The notes under the pieces are model-generated. The model was not told where the DNA came from. It saw only the letters and a program-made list of their open reading frames with translations, and ran no database searches. From positions 1 to 22,776 of the forward strand of contig DGUK01000104.1 of NCBI GenBank assembly GCA_002394635.1: 22,776 bases of DNA, in the 5' to 3' direction. Shown here in pieces: positions 8,604 to 15,912 of this stretch (its first letter is position 1; each line of letters opens with the position of its first letter). The DNA is from Faecalitalea sp. UBA4312. Its GTDB lineage: Bacteria > Bacillota_I > Bacilli_A > Erysipelotrichales > Erysipelotrichaceae. A program made the translations under genes and the position numbers.

Positions 8604-9740
8604 CTAATCAATAACGCTGAAAATGTTTACCATGGAATATAAAACCGTTCCATTCGGTTCCATGCATTCGGCTTTCAGCTGATGTTCCCCATTATCAAGC
8701 TGGCTCAGATCAATGACCTTTTCCCAACCCAATGTGTCAACATCCAGAAAACCTGCATATTGTTCATAATAAGCCCGATAGACATCTTCCCGACGATGTC
8801 GCGTAATTCCTTCCAGTTCCTTCCCGTCCAGCGATACTCTTAATCGGGCCATGGCACTGTCTGTTACCATCCAGCCATTGAATATTTTTGTTTTTTCAGC
8901 TTTTCGGTAAATACTGGACTCCACAGGGGTGTCTATATACAATACGCCCTGATTCTTATACATCCCCAGCGTTTTATTTCTGGCTCTTCGCTGCTGGTTA
9001 TCCAGGGCGATTTGTTTCAGATATTCTTCAATGACATAGGAAGGCGCTCCATCCAGCTTGAAATCTCCATGATAGATCCAGATTGCCCTTCGGCATAATT
9101 CCTGAACGACTCCCAGACTATGGGAAACGATGACGATCGTCTTGCCGGAATCACGAAGCTGACGCAGCTTGGCATAGCACTTATCCTGAAAATGCTGATC
9201 TCCTACAGCCAGTATTTCATCAATTAGAAGAATATCGGCATCTACGTTGATAGCCACTGAAAAAGCCAGGCGCATGTACATACCTGACGAGTATGTACGG
9301 ATCGGCTGATCGATAAAATCTTCCAGTTCACTGAATTCAATAATTTCATCGATCCGCTCATCGATTTCCTTACGTGTCAGTCCAAAGATGGAGGCATTAA
9401 AATAGATATTCTCACGGCCGCTGAATTCAATATGAAAGCCGGCACCCAGTTCCAGTAATGAAGTCAATTTCCCGTTGGTTTCAACTGTCCCTTCATTGGG
9501 ATAGATAATTTTGGTCATGAGCTTCAACAATGTGGACTTACCACTGCCATTGGTTCCGATCAGAGCTACCGTCTCTCCTTTTTTTATATCCAGATTTATA
9601 TGATTTAAGACTCTATGAATTTCTGCCTGTCCGCGACCAAAGTATAAAATCCGTTCTTTTAACGTATGCATTTTCTCGTTATGCACTTTAAAGTACTTGG
9701 TCATATCGCGAATCTCTATCGCATTTTCCATATTCTCCAT
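8604..9740 (-). CDS. wzt: polysaccharide ABC transporter ATPase with C-terminal recognition domain (Wzt/TagH type)
   Basis: This is the ATPase of the Wzm/Wzt-type glycan exporter. From ATG 9740 (378 residues) the domain shows Walker A GTNGSGKST (62-70), signature YSSGM (150-154), Walker B ILLIDE (170-175) and the switch His207. The ELGAGFHIEFSGRENIY segment is typical of polysaccharide and teichoic acid exporters. The last 120 residues form an extra domain with NGWMVTDS...RREDV...AGF. In Wzt proteins such a domain can bind the end of the glycan, so export may depend on glycan completion. An in-frame ATG at 9764 would add eight residues (MLSTRGVV) but sits directly beside the -10 box and has no ribosome site. 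The ATG at 9740 has AGAGGTG five bases upstream. First gene of the operon. Confidence 0.94.
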   Translation of the reverse strand: MENMENAIEIRDMTKYFKVHNEKMHTLKERILYFGRGQAEIHRVLNHINLDIKKGETVALIGTNGSGKSTLLKLMTKIIYPNEGTVETNGKLTSLLELGAGFHIEFSGRENIYFNASIFGLTRKEIDERIDEIIEFSELEDFIDQPIRTYSSGMYMRLAFSVAINVDADILLIDEILAVGDQHFQDKCYAKLRQLRDSGKTIVIVSHSLGVVQELCRRAIWIYHGDFKLDGAPSYVIEEYLKQIALDNQQRRARNKTLGMYKNQGVLYIDTPVESSIYRKAEKTKIFNGWMVTDSAMARLRVSLDGKELEGITRHRREDVYRAYYEQYAGFLDVDTLGWEKVIDLSQLDNGEHQLKAECMEPNGTVLYSMVNIFSVID

Positions 9741-9764
9741 AACAACACCTCTAGTACTCAACAT

Positions 9765-9793
9765 ATTTTATCATAGTTCCCTTTTTTATCCAA
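9765..9793 (-). promoter_or_regulatory. promoter of the wzt-wzm-GT2 operon
   Basis: The -35 box TTGGAT (9788-9793) and -10 box TAAAAT (9765-9770) are 17 bases apart, and the -10 region reads TATGATAAAAT. The predicted start near 9757 leaves a leader of under 20 bases before ATG 9740. This also argues against the upstream ATG at 9764 as start codon. Confidence 0.7.
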
Positions 9794-9812
9794 TGATACA
9801 GACGGCTTGCGT

Positions 9813-9841
9813 TTTTCAATCAACGGAAACTATTGTATAAT
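9813..9841 (+). promoter_or_regulatory. promoter of the divergent WsaF-like glycosyltransferase gene
   Basis: A perfect -10 box TATAAT (9836-9841) is preceded at 17 bases by a poor -35 box TTTTCA (9813-9818). The start would be near 9848, about 20 bases before the ATG. It faces away from the wzt promoter, whose -35 box is only about 20 bases away, so one regulator could act on both. Confidence 0.65.
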
Positions 9842-9867
9842 AAGGACATTGAACAGGATGTGATCAT

Positions 9868-12021
9868 ATGGCTTCTATCAAAGATCTGATTCAGAAATCA
9901 AACGATACTTTGAAAAAAGAAGGAATCCAGGGATTTTCGAAACATGTGCAGCATTATATAAAATCCCATATGCAAAACCAGCCAAAGGGAACCATGAAAG
10001 ATGTTCTCTTTATCAACGGATGTTCTCCGGATCTTCTTCCTCATCCATGGCGGTATCGTGTCAAATACCAAAGAGAGCAGCTTTCCATGTTCGGTATGAC
10101 CAGTGATGAGATTTATTATACCAATATCACTTTGGATCTGGTGCGCAATTATCATACCTTTGTCATATTCCGAGCCCCTTACACCAAACAACTGGGTCAA
10201 TTTGTAAAGCTGGCTAAGCGACTGCATAAAACCGTTTTTTATGATGTGGATGACCTGGTTATCAGTACTGAATATACGGATTCTATTCCTTATATCCATA
10301 CCATGGCCAACAAAGAACGCTATGACCAGGATGTCACCAATAACGGGAAGCTCTTGTCCATGTGCGATCATGCGATCACAACGACAGAGGCACTGGCCGG
10401 TGAACTCTCTGGCTTTGTCAAAGATGTTACTGTGCACAGAAACTGTGCAGGTATCGATTTAGTTCAACTGTCACAAGCCGTCAAAAAAAGTGAACATGAA
10501 ACGATCCGAATCGGTTATTTTAGCGGAAGTATTACCCACAATGATGATTTCCGAAGTATTGTTGGTGTTTTATGTAAGCTTTTTGACAAATATCCGCAAT
10601 TGGAGCTATGGTGCATCGGACAGCTGGATCTGCCGGATGAACTGGTAAATTATACGGATCGGATCCATGTCCATCCGTTTATGGATTATACAGAGCTTCC
10701 ATCCTATATAGCACAGGTGGATATCAATCTGGCTCCGTTGAAAGAAACATTATTCAATGCCGCAAAATCAGAAATAAAATGGATAGAGGCTGCCCTGGTA
10801 AAAGTTCCCACTGTCGCATCCGACTGGGGTGCTTTTGAAAAAATGATCGATCACGGGCAGACTGGTCTGTTGTGCAAAACCGAACAAGACTGGGAAAAGG
10901 CACTGGTGTCTTTAATTGAATCCCGGACATTACGAGAAAAGCTTGCCAATCACGCCTATACATATGTATTGGAGCACTGTATCAGTGAAACTTGTGGATA
11001 TAACTTAGTGCAGACAATACAGAAGCATAGGGCTCCTAATATCGCTTTTGCGGTATCTAAACTGGATATCAGTGGCGGGATCCGAGTGATGTACCAGCAT
11101 GCCTGTATTCTGCAGGATCAGGGGTGGGATGTATCCATTCTTTCTTATTACGATAAAGAGCACTGGGCACGGTTTGAAGATCATGCCCTGCCAATATTGC
11201 CACTGGATGCCAAAAAGATGGATATACGCATGGAACGGGTCGTCGCAACCATGTGGCCTACCGTTTCCTTGATAGAAAAATTACCAAATATTGATCGGAA
11301 AATGTATCTCGTTCAGAATTATGAACCTGGTTTTTATCCACAAGGGGATCCGCACCGTATGCAGGCTGTTCAGAGTTATTGTCCTCGCTTTGATGTTCGC
11401 TTTATCACCATATCAAAATGGTGTCAAAAGTGGCTGAAGAAGAAGTACGGTAAGAAAGCAGCTTATATTCCGAACGGATTGGATCTACAAGCTTTTACAC
11501 CGGTTCAAAGAGACTGGTCTGGGAAAATACGCATCTTGATCGAAGGGGACAGCTATGCATCCCATAAAAATGTCGATGAAAGCTTCCGGATCACCAATCG
11601 GTTGGACCCAGGTCTCTATGAAATTTGGTATGTATCCTATAATGGAAAACCGAAAGAATGGTATCGGGTCGATCGTTTCTTCCATCAAGTGGAATATCAG
11701 GACATTCCTTCCATCTATCAATCTTGTCATATCCTGCTAAAAAGCAGTTTACTGGAGAGCTTTTCCTATCCGCCCCTGGAAATGATGTCTACTGGCGGGC
11801 TGGTGATCGCACTGCCTAATGAAGGAAACCAGGAATACCTGATCGACCAGGTTAATTGTCTCTTTTATGAGAAAGGAAACATCGAACAGGCCCTAATGTT
11901 GATTGATACTCTATGTCATGATCCAAAGCTTCGTGAAAAGCTTTCTGAAAACGGCAGGCAGACAGCTTTATCAAGAAATTGGAAGGATCTTACGGCCATC
12001 ATTCAAGAAGCATATAAATAA
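9868..12021 (+). CDS. two-domain GT4-type glycosyltransferase, WsaF-like
   Basis: The only plus-strand gene. The 717-residue protein has two glycosyltransferase-like (GT-B) halves. The N-terminal half (about 44-385) starts KDVLFINGCSPD, has FYDVDDLV (124-131) and RIGYFSGSITHNDDF, and ends with KWIEAALVKVPTVAS. The C-terminal half (about 390-717) starts NIAFAVSKLDISGGIRVMYQ, has PNGLDL and carries the GT4 E-x7-E motif as Glu630 and Glu638 (LLESFSYPPLEMM). The 'SGGIRV' opening and the length resemble rhamnosyltransferases of the WsaF group, so a rhamnose-type donor is possible but not shown. No signal peptide or membrane helix is visible; it should act at the inner face of the membrane. ATG 9868 has AGGATG ten bases upstream. 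It is transcribed divergently from the exporter operon and convergently with the dehydratase gene. Confidence 0.9.
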   Translation: MASIKDLIQKSNDTLKKEGIQGFSKHVQHYIKSHMQNQPKGTMKDVLFINGCSPDLLPHPWRYRVKYQREQLSMFGMTSDEIYYTNITLDLVRNYHTFVIFRAPYTKQLGQFVKLAKRLHKTVFYDVDDLVISTEYTDSIPYIHTMANKERYDQDVTNNGKLLSMCDHAITTTEALAGELSGFVKDVTVHRNCAGIDLVQLSQAVKKSEHETIRIGYFSGSITHNDDFRSIVGVLCKLFDKYPQLELWCIGQLDLPDELVNYTDRIHVHPFMDYTELPSYIAQVDINLAPLKETLFNAAKSEIKWIEAALVKVPTVASDWGAFEKMIDHGQTGLLCKTEQDWEKALVSLIESRTLREKLANHAYTYVLEHCISETCGYNLVQTIQKHRAPNIAFAVSKLDISGGIRVMYQHACILQDQGWDVSILSYYDKEHWARFEDHALPILPLDAKKMDIRMERVVATMWPTVSLIEKLPNIDRKMYLVQNYEPGFYPQGDPHRMQAVQSYCPRFDVRFITISKWCQKWLKKKYGKKAAYIPNGLDLQAFTPVQRDWSGKIRILIEGDSYASHKNVDESFRITNRLDPGLYEIWYVSYNGKPKEWYRVDRFFHQVEYQDIPSIYQSCHILLKSSLLESFSYPPLEMMSTGGLVIALPNEGNQEYLIDQVNCLFYEKGNIEQALMLIDTLCHDPKLREKLSENGRQTALSRNWKDLTAIIQEAYK

Positions 12022-12050
12022 GGAGGTCCTAAGACCTCCTTTATTCTTGT
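12020..12050. terminator. bidirectional terminator between convergent genes
   Basis: AAGGAGGTC, loop CTAA, GACCTCCTT gives a perfect 9-bp stem (12020-12041), followed on the plus strand by TATTCTTGT and on the minus strand by ATTTATATG. It begins inside the stop codon of the glycosyltransferase gene (12019-12021) and its other arm reaches the stop codon of the dehydratase gene (12041-12043). One hairpin serves both genes. The T-runs are imperfect on both sides. Confidence 0.8.
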
Positions 12051-13888
12051 ATACATTTCATTAAAGTTTCTTTTATTTTATACGGATCATTGTCTCCTCT
12101 CGCAACGGATTTCAATACATCCAATTTTTCATCGATCTCCTGCTGCGAATAATGGATTGGTTCATGGACAAAGATCAGATTGTTGTCGGTTTTATGACAT
12201 TTCTCAATCTCTAATGATAATTCTTCAAACATTTTTTCTCCTGGACGTAATCCAATTTCCTGAATTTCAATATCCTCATAAGGAACAAATCCAGCCAGAC
12301 GGACCATCTTTTCAGCCAGATCTATAATCTTGACCGGCTGTCCCATGTCCAGCACAAAAATTTCCTGCTGATCCGCATAATAACCAGCCTGTAAAACCAG
12401 CTGGGCAGCTTCTGGGATCGTCATGAAATACCTCTGGATATCGCGATGGGTAACCGTAACCGGTCCACCCTGTTTGATTTGTTCTTTAAAAATCGGAATC
12501 ACTGATCCATTGGAACCCAGCACATTTCCAAACCGAACAGCTGCCATTTTCGTGCGAGAATCCGGATGACGTGACTGCAACACCAGTTCGGTCATGCGCT
12601 TGGTTGCCCCCATGACATTGGTCGGATTGACAGCTTTATCTGTCGAAATCATAATAAAACGGCTAACCCCTGTTTCCATACAAGCATCAATGACATTTTT
12701 TGTTCCGAACACATTGTTTAAAATAGCTTCGGATGGCCTTGTTTCCATTAATGGGACATGTTTATGGGCAGCAGCATGATAGACAACTTCCGGCTTATAT
12801 CGTTCAAAAACATGCAATATTTCTTCACGTTCCCGTATGGATACGATCAAAGAAATCGTATCAATGGCCCGTGAGATCTTTCCGACTCGTTTTCCGCGCA
12901 GGATTTCCTGCTCTAACATATATAGAGAATTCTCATTGATATCGATCAAGAGAATCTGCTTCGGTTTAAATTTCAGGATCTGCCGACACAATTCCGAACC
13001 GATGGATCCCCCGGCCCCGGTGACGCAAACCACCTTATCCGTCAGATAGGATCCAATTTCTTCCGTCTTCAGGTCAATACTTGGCCGGTTCAGTAAATCT
13101 TCGATCTTGATATCCTCGACTTCGATCGTATTGGATTCTCCCTCATTTTCCAATGAGAAGCTCATGATCTTCGTGTTGACGCTGGTATCGGTACAAAGCT
13201 GGATCACACGTCGTTTTTCTTCCACTGTACAGGACTGGATGGCAATAAAAATCTGATCTACATCGTACTCACGGGCAATCTGCCCCACTTCATCTACAGT
13301 CCCTAAGATCTGTTTGCCACTGATGATCATTCCTTTTTTCTTATAGTCATCCAAAAAGCCTACAACATTAAAAGGATATCGCTTGTTCCGGTAGATTTCA
13401 TTTAACATGACATATCCAGCTCCACCTGCACCAACGATCAATGCATTTTTCTTTCGATCCGTCTGTAGTGAATAACGACGTAAAGCACGATAAATAAAGC
13501 GCACACCGATGTTCATCAAAAACGCAAGAAATTCGGCCATCAGAATCAGTTCCAAATGGAATAAATGGAAATACAATGAAAAACTGATCATGACCACAGT
13601 GCATAATAAACTGCTCAAAAATGAACGCAATACTTCATTAAACCCCGTATATGCCCATAAAATCTTATGGGTTCGAAAAATCAGCTGACTGATAACATGC
13701 AGCAAGATGATAAAGATCAGCCCATAGATGACCAAAGGTGTCACCTGCAAAGTACGCTGGTCTAAAAAGAAGTTGTTATGAAGAAAGAATGTAAATATGT
13801 AACAAAACAGGACACCTAATGTATCCAGTATGCATATCAACAAACCTCTGAATTTTTTATATAATGTCGATTTATAAATACCATCCAT
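12041..13888 (-). CDS. membrane-bound nucleotide-sugar 4,6-dehydratase (CapD/PglF/FlaA1-like)
   Basis: Proteins of this family act on UDP-GlcNAc-type sugars by 4,6-dehydration, the first step to rare deoxy-amino sugars. The 615-residue protein has four N-terminal membrane helices (about 15-37, 50-70, 88-110, 114-136). A first nucleotide-binding segment reads VGAGGAGYV (152-160). The catalytic SDR domain starts with VTGAGGSIGSE (289-299) and has HAAAHKHVPLME, STDKAVNPTN (415-424) and VMGATKR (425-431), where the Met-x3-Lys replaces the Tyr-x3-Lys of ordinary SDRs, as is typical for this group. The end has the usual GLRPGEKMFEE. ATG 13888 has CGGAGG six bases upstream. Its own promoter lies in the gap to the LCP gene. 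The product sugar is probably used by the neighbouring glycosyltransferases, but the exact sugar cannot be read from the sequence. Confidence 0.93.
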   Translation of the reverse strand: MDGIYKSTLYKKFRGLLICILDTLGVLFCYIFTFFLHNNFFLDQRTLQVTPLVIYGLIFIILLHVISQLIFRTHKILWAYTGFNEVLRSFLSSLLCTVVMISFSLYFHLFHLELILMAEFLAFLMNIGVRFIYRALRRYSLQTDRKKNALIVGAGGAGYVMLNEIYRNKRYPFNVVGFLDDYKKKGMIISGKQILGTVDEVGQIAREYDVDQIFIAIQSCTVEEKRRVIQLCTDTSVNTKIMSFSLENEGESNTIEVEDIKIEDLLNRPSIDLKTEEIGSYLTDKVVCVTGAGGSIGSELCRQILKFKPKQILLIDINENSLYMLEQEILRGKRVGKISRAIDTISLIVSIREREEILHVFERYKPEVVYHAAAHKHVPLMETRPSEAILNNVFGTKNVIDACMETGVSRFIMISTDKAVNPTNVMGATKRMTELVLQSRHPDSRTKMAAVRFGNVLGSNGSVIPIFKEQIKQGGPVTVTHRDIQRYFMTIPEAAQLVLQAGYYADQQEIFVLDMGQPVKIIDLAEKMVRLAGFVPYEDIEIQEIGLRPGEKMFEELSLEIEKCHKTDNNLIFVHEPIHYSQQEIDEKLDVLKSVARGDNDPYKIKETLMKCIQE

Positions 13889-13910
13889 ATATAGCCTCCG
13901 CTATTTATTT

Positions 13911-13939
13911 ATTATACATCATTTCTTATAAAACATAAA
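13911..13939 (-). promoter_or_regulatory. probable promoter of the 4,6-dehydratase gene
   Basis: A perfect TATAAT (13911-13916) is preceded at 17 bases by a weak TTTATG (13934-13939). The transcript would start near 13904, just upstream of the ribosome site. A GC-rich dyad (13946-13970) lies directly upstream of the -35 position. Confidence 0.55.
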
Positions 13940-13945
13940 TACGAT

Positions 13946-13970
13946 AGGCCAACAGGCCTGTCTCCGGCCT
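13946..13970. repeat. nested GC-rich dyad upstream of the dehydratase promoter
   Basis: An outer pair AGGCC (13946-13950) and GGCCT (13966-13970) encloses the perfect 10-base palindrome ACAGGCCTGT (13952-13961). GGCC occurs three times in 25 bases within an AT-rich gap. It lies between the LCP terminator and the dehydratase promoter, so it could be an operator or a second transcript-end hairpin. It has no T-run. Confidence 0.5.
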
Positions 13971-13978
13971 TGTCTAAT

Positions 13979-14006
13979 AAAAAAGTCAGGGTTTATGTTC
14001 CCTGAC
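13979..14006 (-). terminator. intrinsic terminator of the first LCP gene
   Basis: On the minus strand GTCAGGG, loop AACATAAA, CCCTGAC forms a 7-bp stem followed by six T. The TAA stop codon (13993-13995) lies inside the loop, so the hairpin begins within the coding sequence. Confidence 0.88.
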
Positions 14007-15792
14007 CTGTATTTAATGTTTGTTGGACATCTGTTTCCGGCATCACCGGCTGTGTCTGCGCATCCGGTACAACGTTTTGGCCTGGATCCACGTATTGGTT
14101 CGGATCTACATATTGATTTGGATCCGTATACATAGCGTTTGGATCATAATACGAATTATCATAGCCTGTATTGAGATCTTGTTGCTGCACCTCCGATTGA
14201 GTTTGTGTCTGCTCCTGAGGTGTTTCTTCCTTTTCTTCAGGTACGGACTCAACACCATCCATATAATCCGGAAGACGCGGGTCTGTTTTATCAAAGTCTT
14301 CCTTGACTGATTTACTGGATTTTCCATCCAGTACCGCATGTATCTTTTTACCGGCTGTTTCAATGTATCTTTGATCCGGTACAAGAACTGAAGCGGCATT
14401 TCCCAGTTCTGCACACATCATTCGATCTCCATATCCGATCAACACAAAATTTTCAAACTTCCATGACGGATTTGTCTGCAACTGAAATTTAATAAAGGAT
14501 TTTATTTCCTCCATTGACATATTCGTTTCAAACGAACCTGAAATTGCATCTAACAGCGCATTATAGTTTAATAAAGCTTCTGAAGAAATAATCTTATTGA
14601 TCAGTGCGTTTAATACCTGCTGCTGGTTCTTTACACGTTGTACATCGCCATCTTCATACGCATGACGTTCGCGCGCAAAGGCCAAAGCACGTGGACCATT
14701 CAGGTGGTTCCAACCTTCTTCGACACCTTCGAGATATTCATTGGCATAGAAATGCTCAACTGCTAACCCCTCTTCTACATATACGTCCACCCCACGTACA
14801 GCTTCCACAATGTTTTCCAGGGAGGAAAAATTCACGCGCACCGTATAGTTGATATCGATTCCCAGAAGATCTTCGATCGTATCTCTTGTGGTATCCACAC
14901 CGTGCATACCTGTATGTGTCAATTTATCCAAAGACCCTTGAGCACAACCTCCGTCATCACACATCACTGGCACATAATAATCTCTTGGCAAACTGGTCAT
15001 AAGGACAGTCTGTGTAGACGGGTTGATGGTAACCAGAAGGTTTACGTCACTGCGGCTGACATCTTCCAGATCTCCATAAGAATCATTACCGCTGATCAGA
15101 ATAGTGAAAGGTTTTGTGGTAACGTCCGATACAGCGAGAGCTTCATTGACATCCTCTGTATAGAAAACAGACTGATAAACGGTTTTTGCTTCTTTATCAA
15201 ACGCTTCATATCCATCAATCTCCACTACATTTTTTCGATATGTTTCATTCAGAATGATGGCATCCACCTTTTTGTGATACAACGCATCAATCAGATTCTG
15301 TAGGCTCGTATACTTTTTCGTTGTGATTGATATTCCATTCTTTTTGAGTTCATTAATACATGTATCTGTCCCACGTGTATCAATGGATTTCAGAACACCC
15401 ACCTTTTTCCCATCCAGATCTTTCTCATCTTTAATGTTTGATTTTTCCAATGCTAAGACATTGACTGTGTTTTTAACATTGCCTGAATTTTGTGTTATTT
15501 TGGTGATAAAATCATCGGTACGGGCCATATATGTGTTCCCCATAACCATTCCAAAACAACAAGCGATAACCAGGATACAGGAAAGAAAGCGTGTATACCA
15601 TCGTTTTGCAACCCCCAGCATCAAAACTAACAAGATCAAAGTAATCAGACTGACGATCACAATTGCCATCATAAACAGTTTTGATGGTAATACTTCTAAT
15701 TTATAGGCTCGCCAAAGCAGCAACAAACTACATACGATCAATAATGCCGATAGAAAGGTTGTCACTACCTTGTAGAATATACTTTTTTTCAT
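13993..15792 (-). CDS. LCP family protein with inserted SBP-like domain (copy 1)
   Basis: LCP proteins transfer lipid-linked glycans onto peptidoglycan outside the membrane. This 599-residue protein has three N-terminal membrane helices (about 8-28, 38-60, 68-88). Next comes a domain (about 111-212) that reads like a type-2 solute-binding protein, with DLDGKKVGVLKSID and LIDALYHKKVDAIIL. The LCP catalytic domain (about 228-400) follows, with ILISGNDSYG, SRSDVNLLVTINP, TSLPRDYYVPV, DKLTHTGMHG, FARERHAYEDGDVQR and KNQQQV. Cysteines 278 and 283 lie in the loop before DKLTH and Cys460 lies further on, unusual for an exported Firmicutes domain. The C-terminus (about 500-599) is a low-complexity tail with DPNQYVDP repeats. 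It is a paralogue of the next LCP gene. ATG 15792 has GGAGG nine bases upstream. The gene has its own promoter and terminator. The polysaccharide genes nearby suggest the substrate. Confidence 0.93.
   Translation of the reverse strand: MKKSIFYKVVTTFLSALLIVCSLLLLWRAYKLEVLPSKLFMMAIVIVSLITLILLVLMLGVAKRWYTRFLSCILVIACCFGMVMGNTYMARTDDFITKITQNSGNVKNTVNVLALEKSNIKDEKDLDGKKVGVLKSIDTRGTDTCINELKKNGISITTKKYTSLQNLIDALYHKKVDAIILNETYRKNVVEIDGYEAFDKEAKTVYQSVFYTEDVNEALAVSDVTTKPFTILISGNDSYGDLEDVSRSDVNLLVTINPSTQTVLMTSLPRDYYVPVMCDDGGCAQGSLDKLTHTGMHGVDTTRDTIEDLLGIDINYTVRVNFSSLENIVEAVRGVDVYVEEGLAVEHFYANEYLEGVEEGWNHLNGPRALAFARERHAYEDGDVQRVKNQQQVLNALINKIISSEALLNYNALLDAISGSFETNMSMEEIKSFIKFQLQTNPSWKFENFVLIGYGDRMMCAELGNAASVLVPDQRYIETAGKKIHAVLDGKSSKSVKEDFDKTDPRLPDYMDGVESVPEEKEETPQEQTQTQSEVQQQDLNTGYDNSYYDPNAMYTDPNQYVDPNQYVDPGQNVVPDAQTQPVMPETDVQQTLNTGQGT
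14077..14145 (-). repeat. coding repeat DPNxY in the LCP copy 1 tail
   Basis: Residues 550-572 read as short tandem units: DPNAMYT, DPNQYV, DPNQYV, DPGQNV. The second LCP protein ends with related YDPNALYDPNATY units. Such Tyr/Asn/Pro-rich tails may pass through or contact the wall; no function is assigned. Confidence 0.7.
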
Positions 15793-15833
15793 TGCGGATC
15801 CTCCGGCTCTTTATATAGTTACACAACGGGAAC

Positions 15834-15863
15834 ATTTTAACACATGTCTTTTTGTTTATTCAA
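15834..15863 (-). promoter_or_regulatory. promoter of LCP copy 1
   Basis: The -35 box TTGAAT (15858-15863) and -10 box TAAAAT (15834-15839) are 18 bases apart, and the -10 box has a TGn extension (TGTTAAAAT). The start near 15827 leaves a leader of about 35 bases. Confidence 0.7.
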
Positions 15864-15885
15864 TCATGAATCCACATATATATCC

Positions 15886-15912
15886 ATAAAAAAACCGGAA
15901 AACTCCGGTTTA
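15886..15912 (-). terminator. intrinsic terminator of LCP copy 2
   Basis: On the minus strand AACCGGA, loop GTTT, TCCGGTT forms a 7-bp stem followed by a T-run of about seven. The TAA stop codon (15910-15912) is the base of the stem. Confidence 0.92.

Noticed and set aside
9741..9764. Longer Wzt start at ATG 9764
   Set aside because: It directly abuts the -10 box, so it would lie at or before the transcription start; it has no ribosome site.
9898..10437. Minus-strand open frame of 179 codons
   Set aside because: It is fully inside and antisense to the WsaF-like glycosyltransferase gene, has no ribosome site, and its translation matches no family I know.
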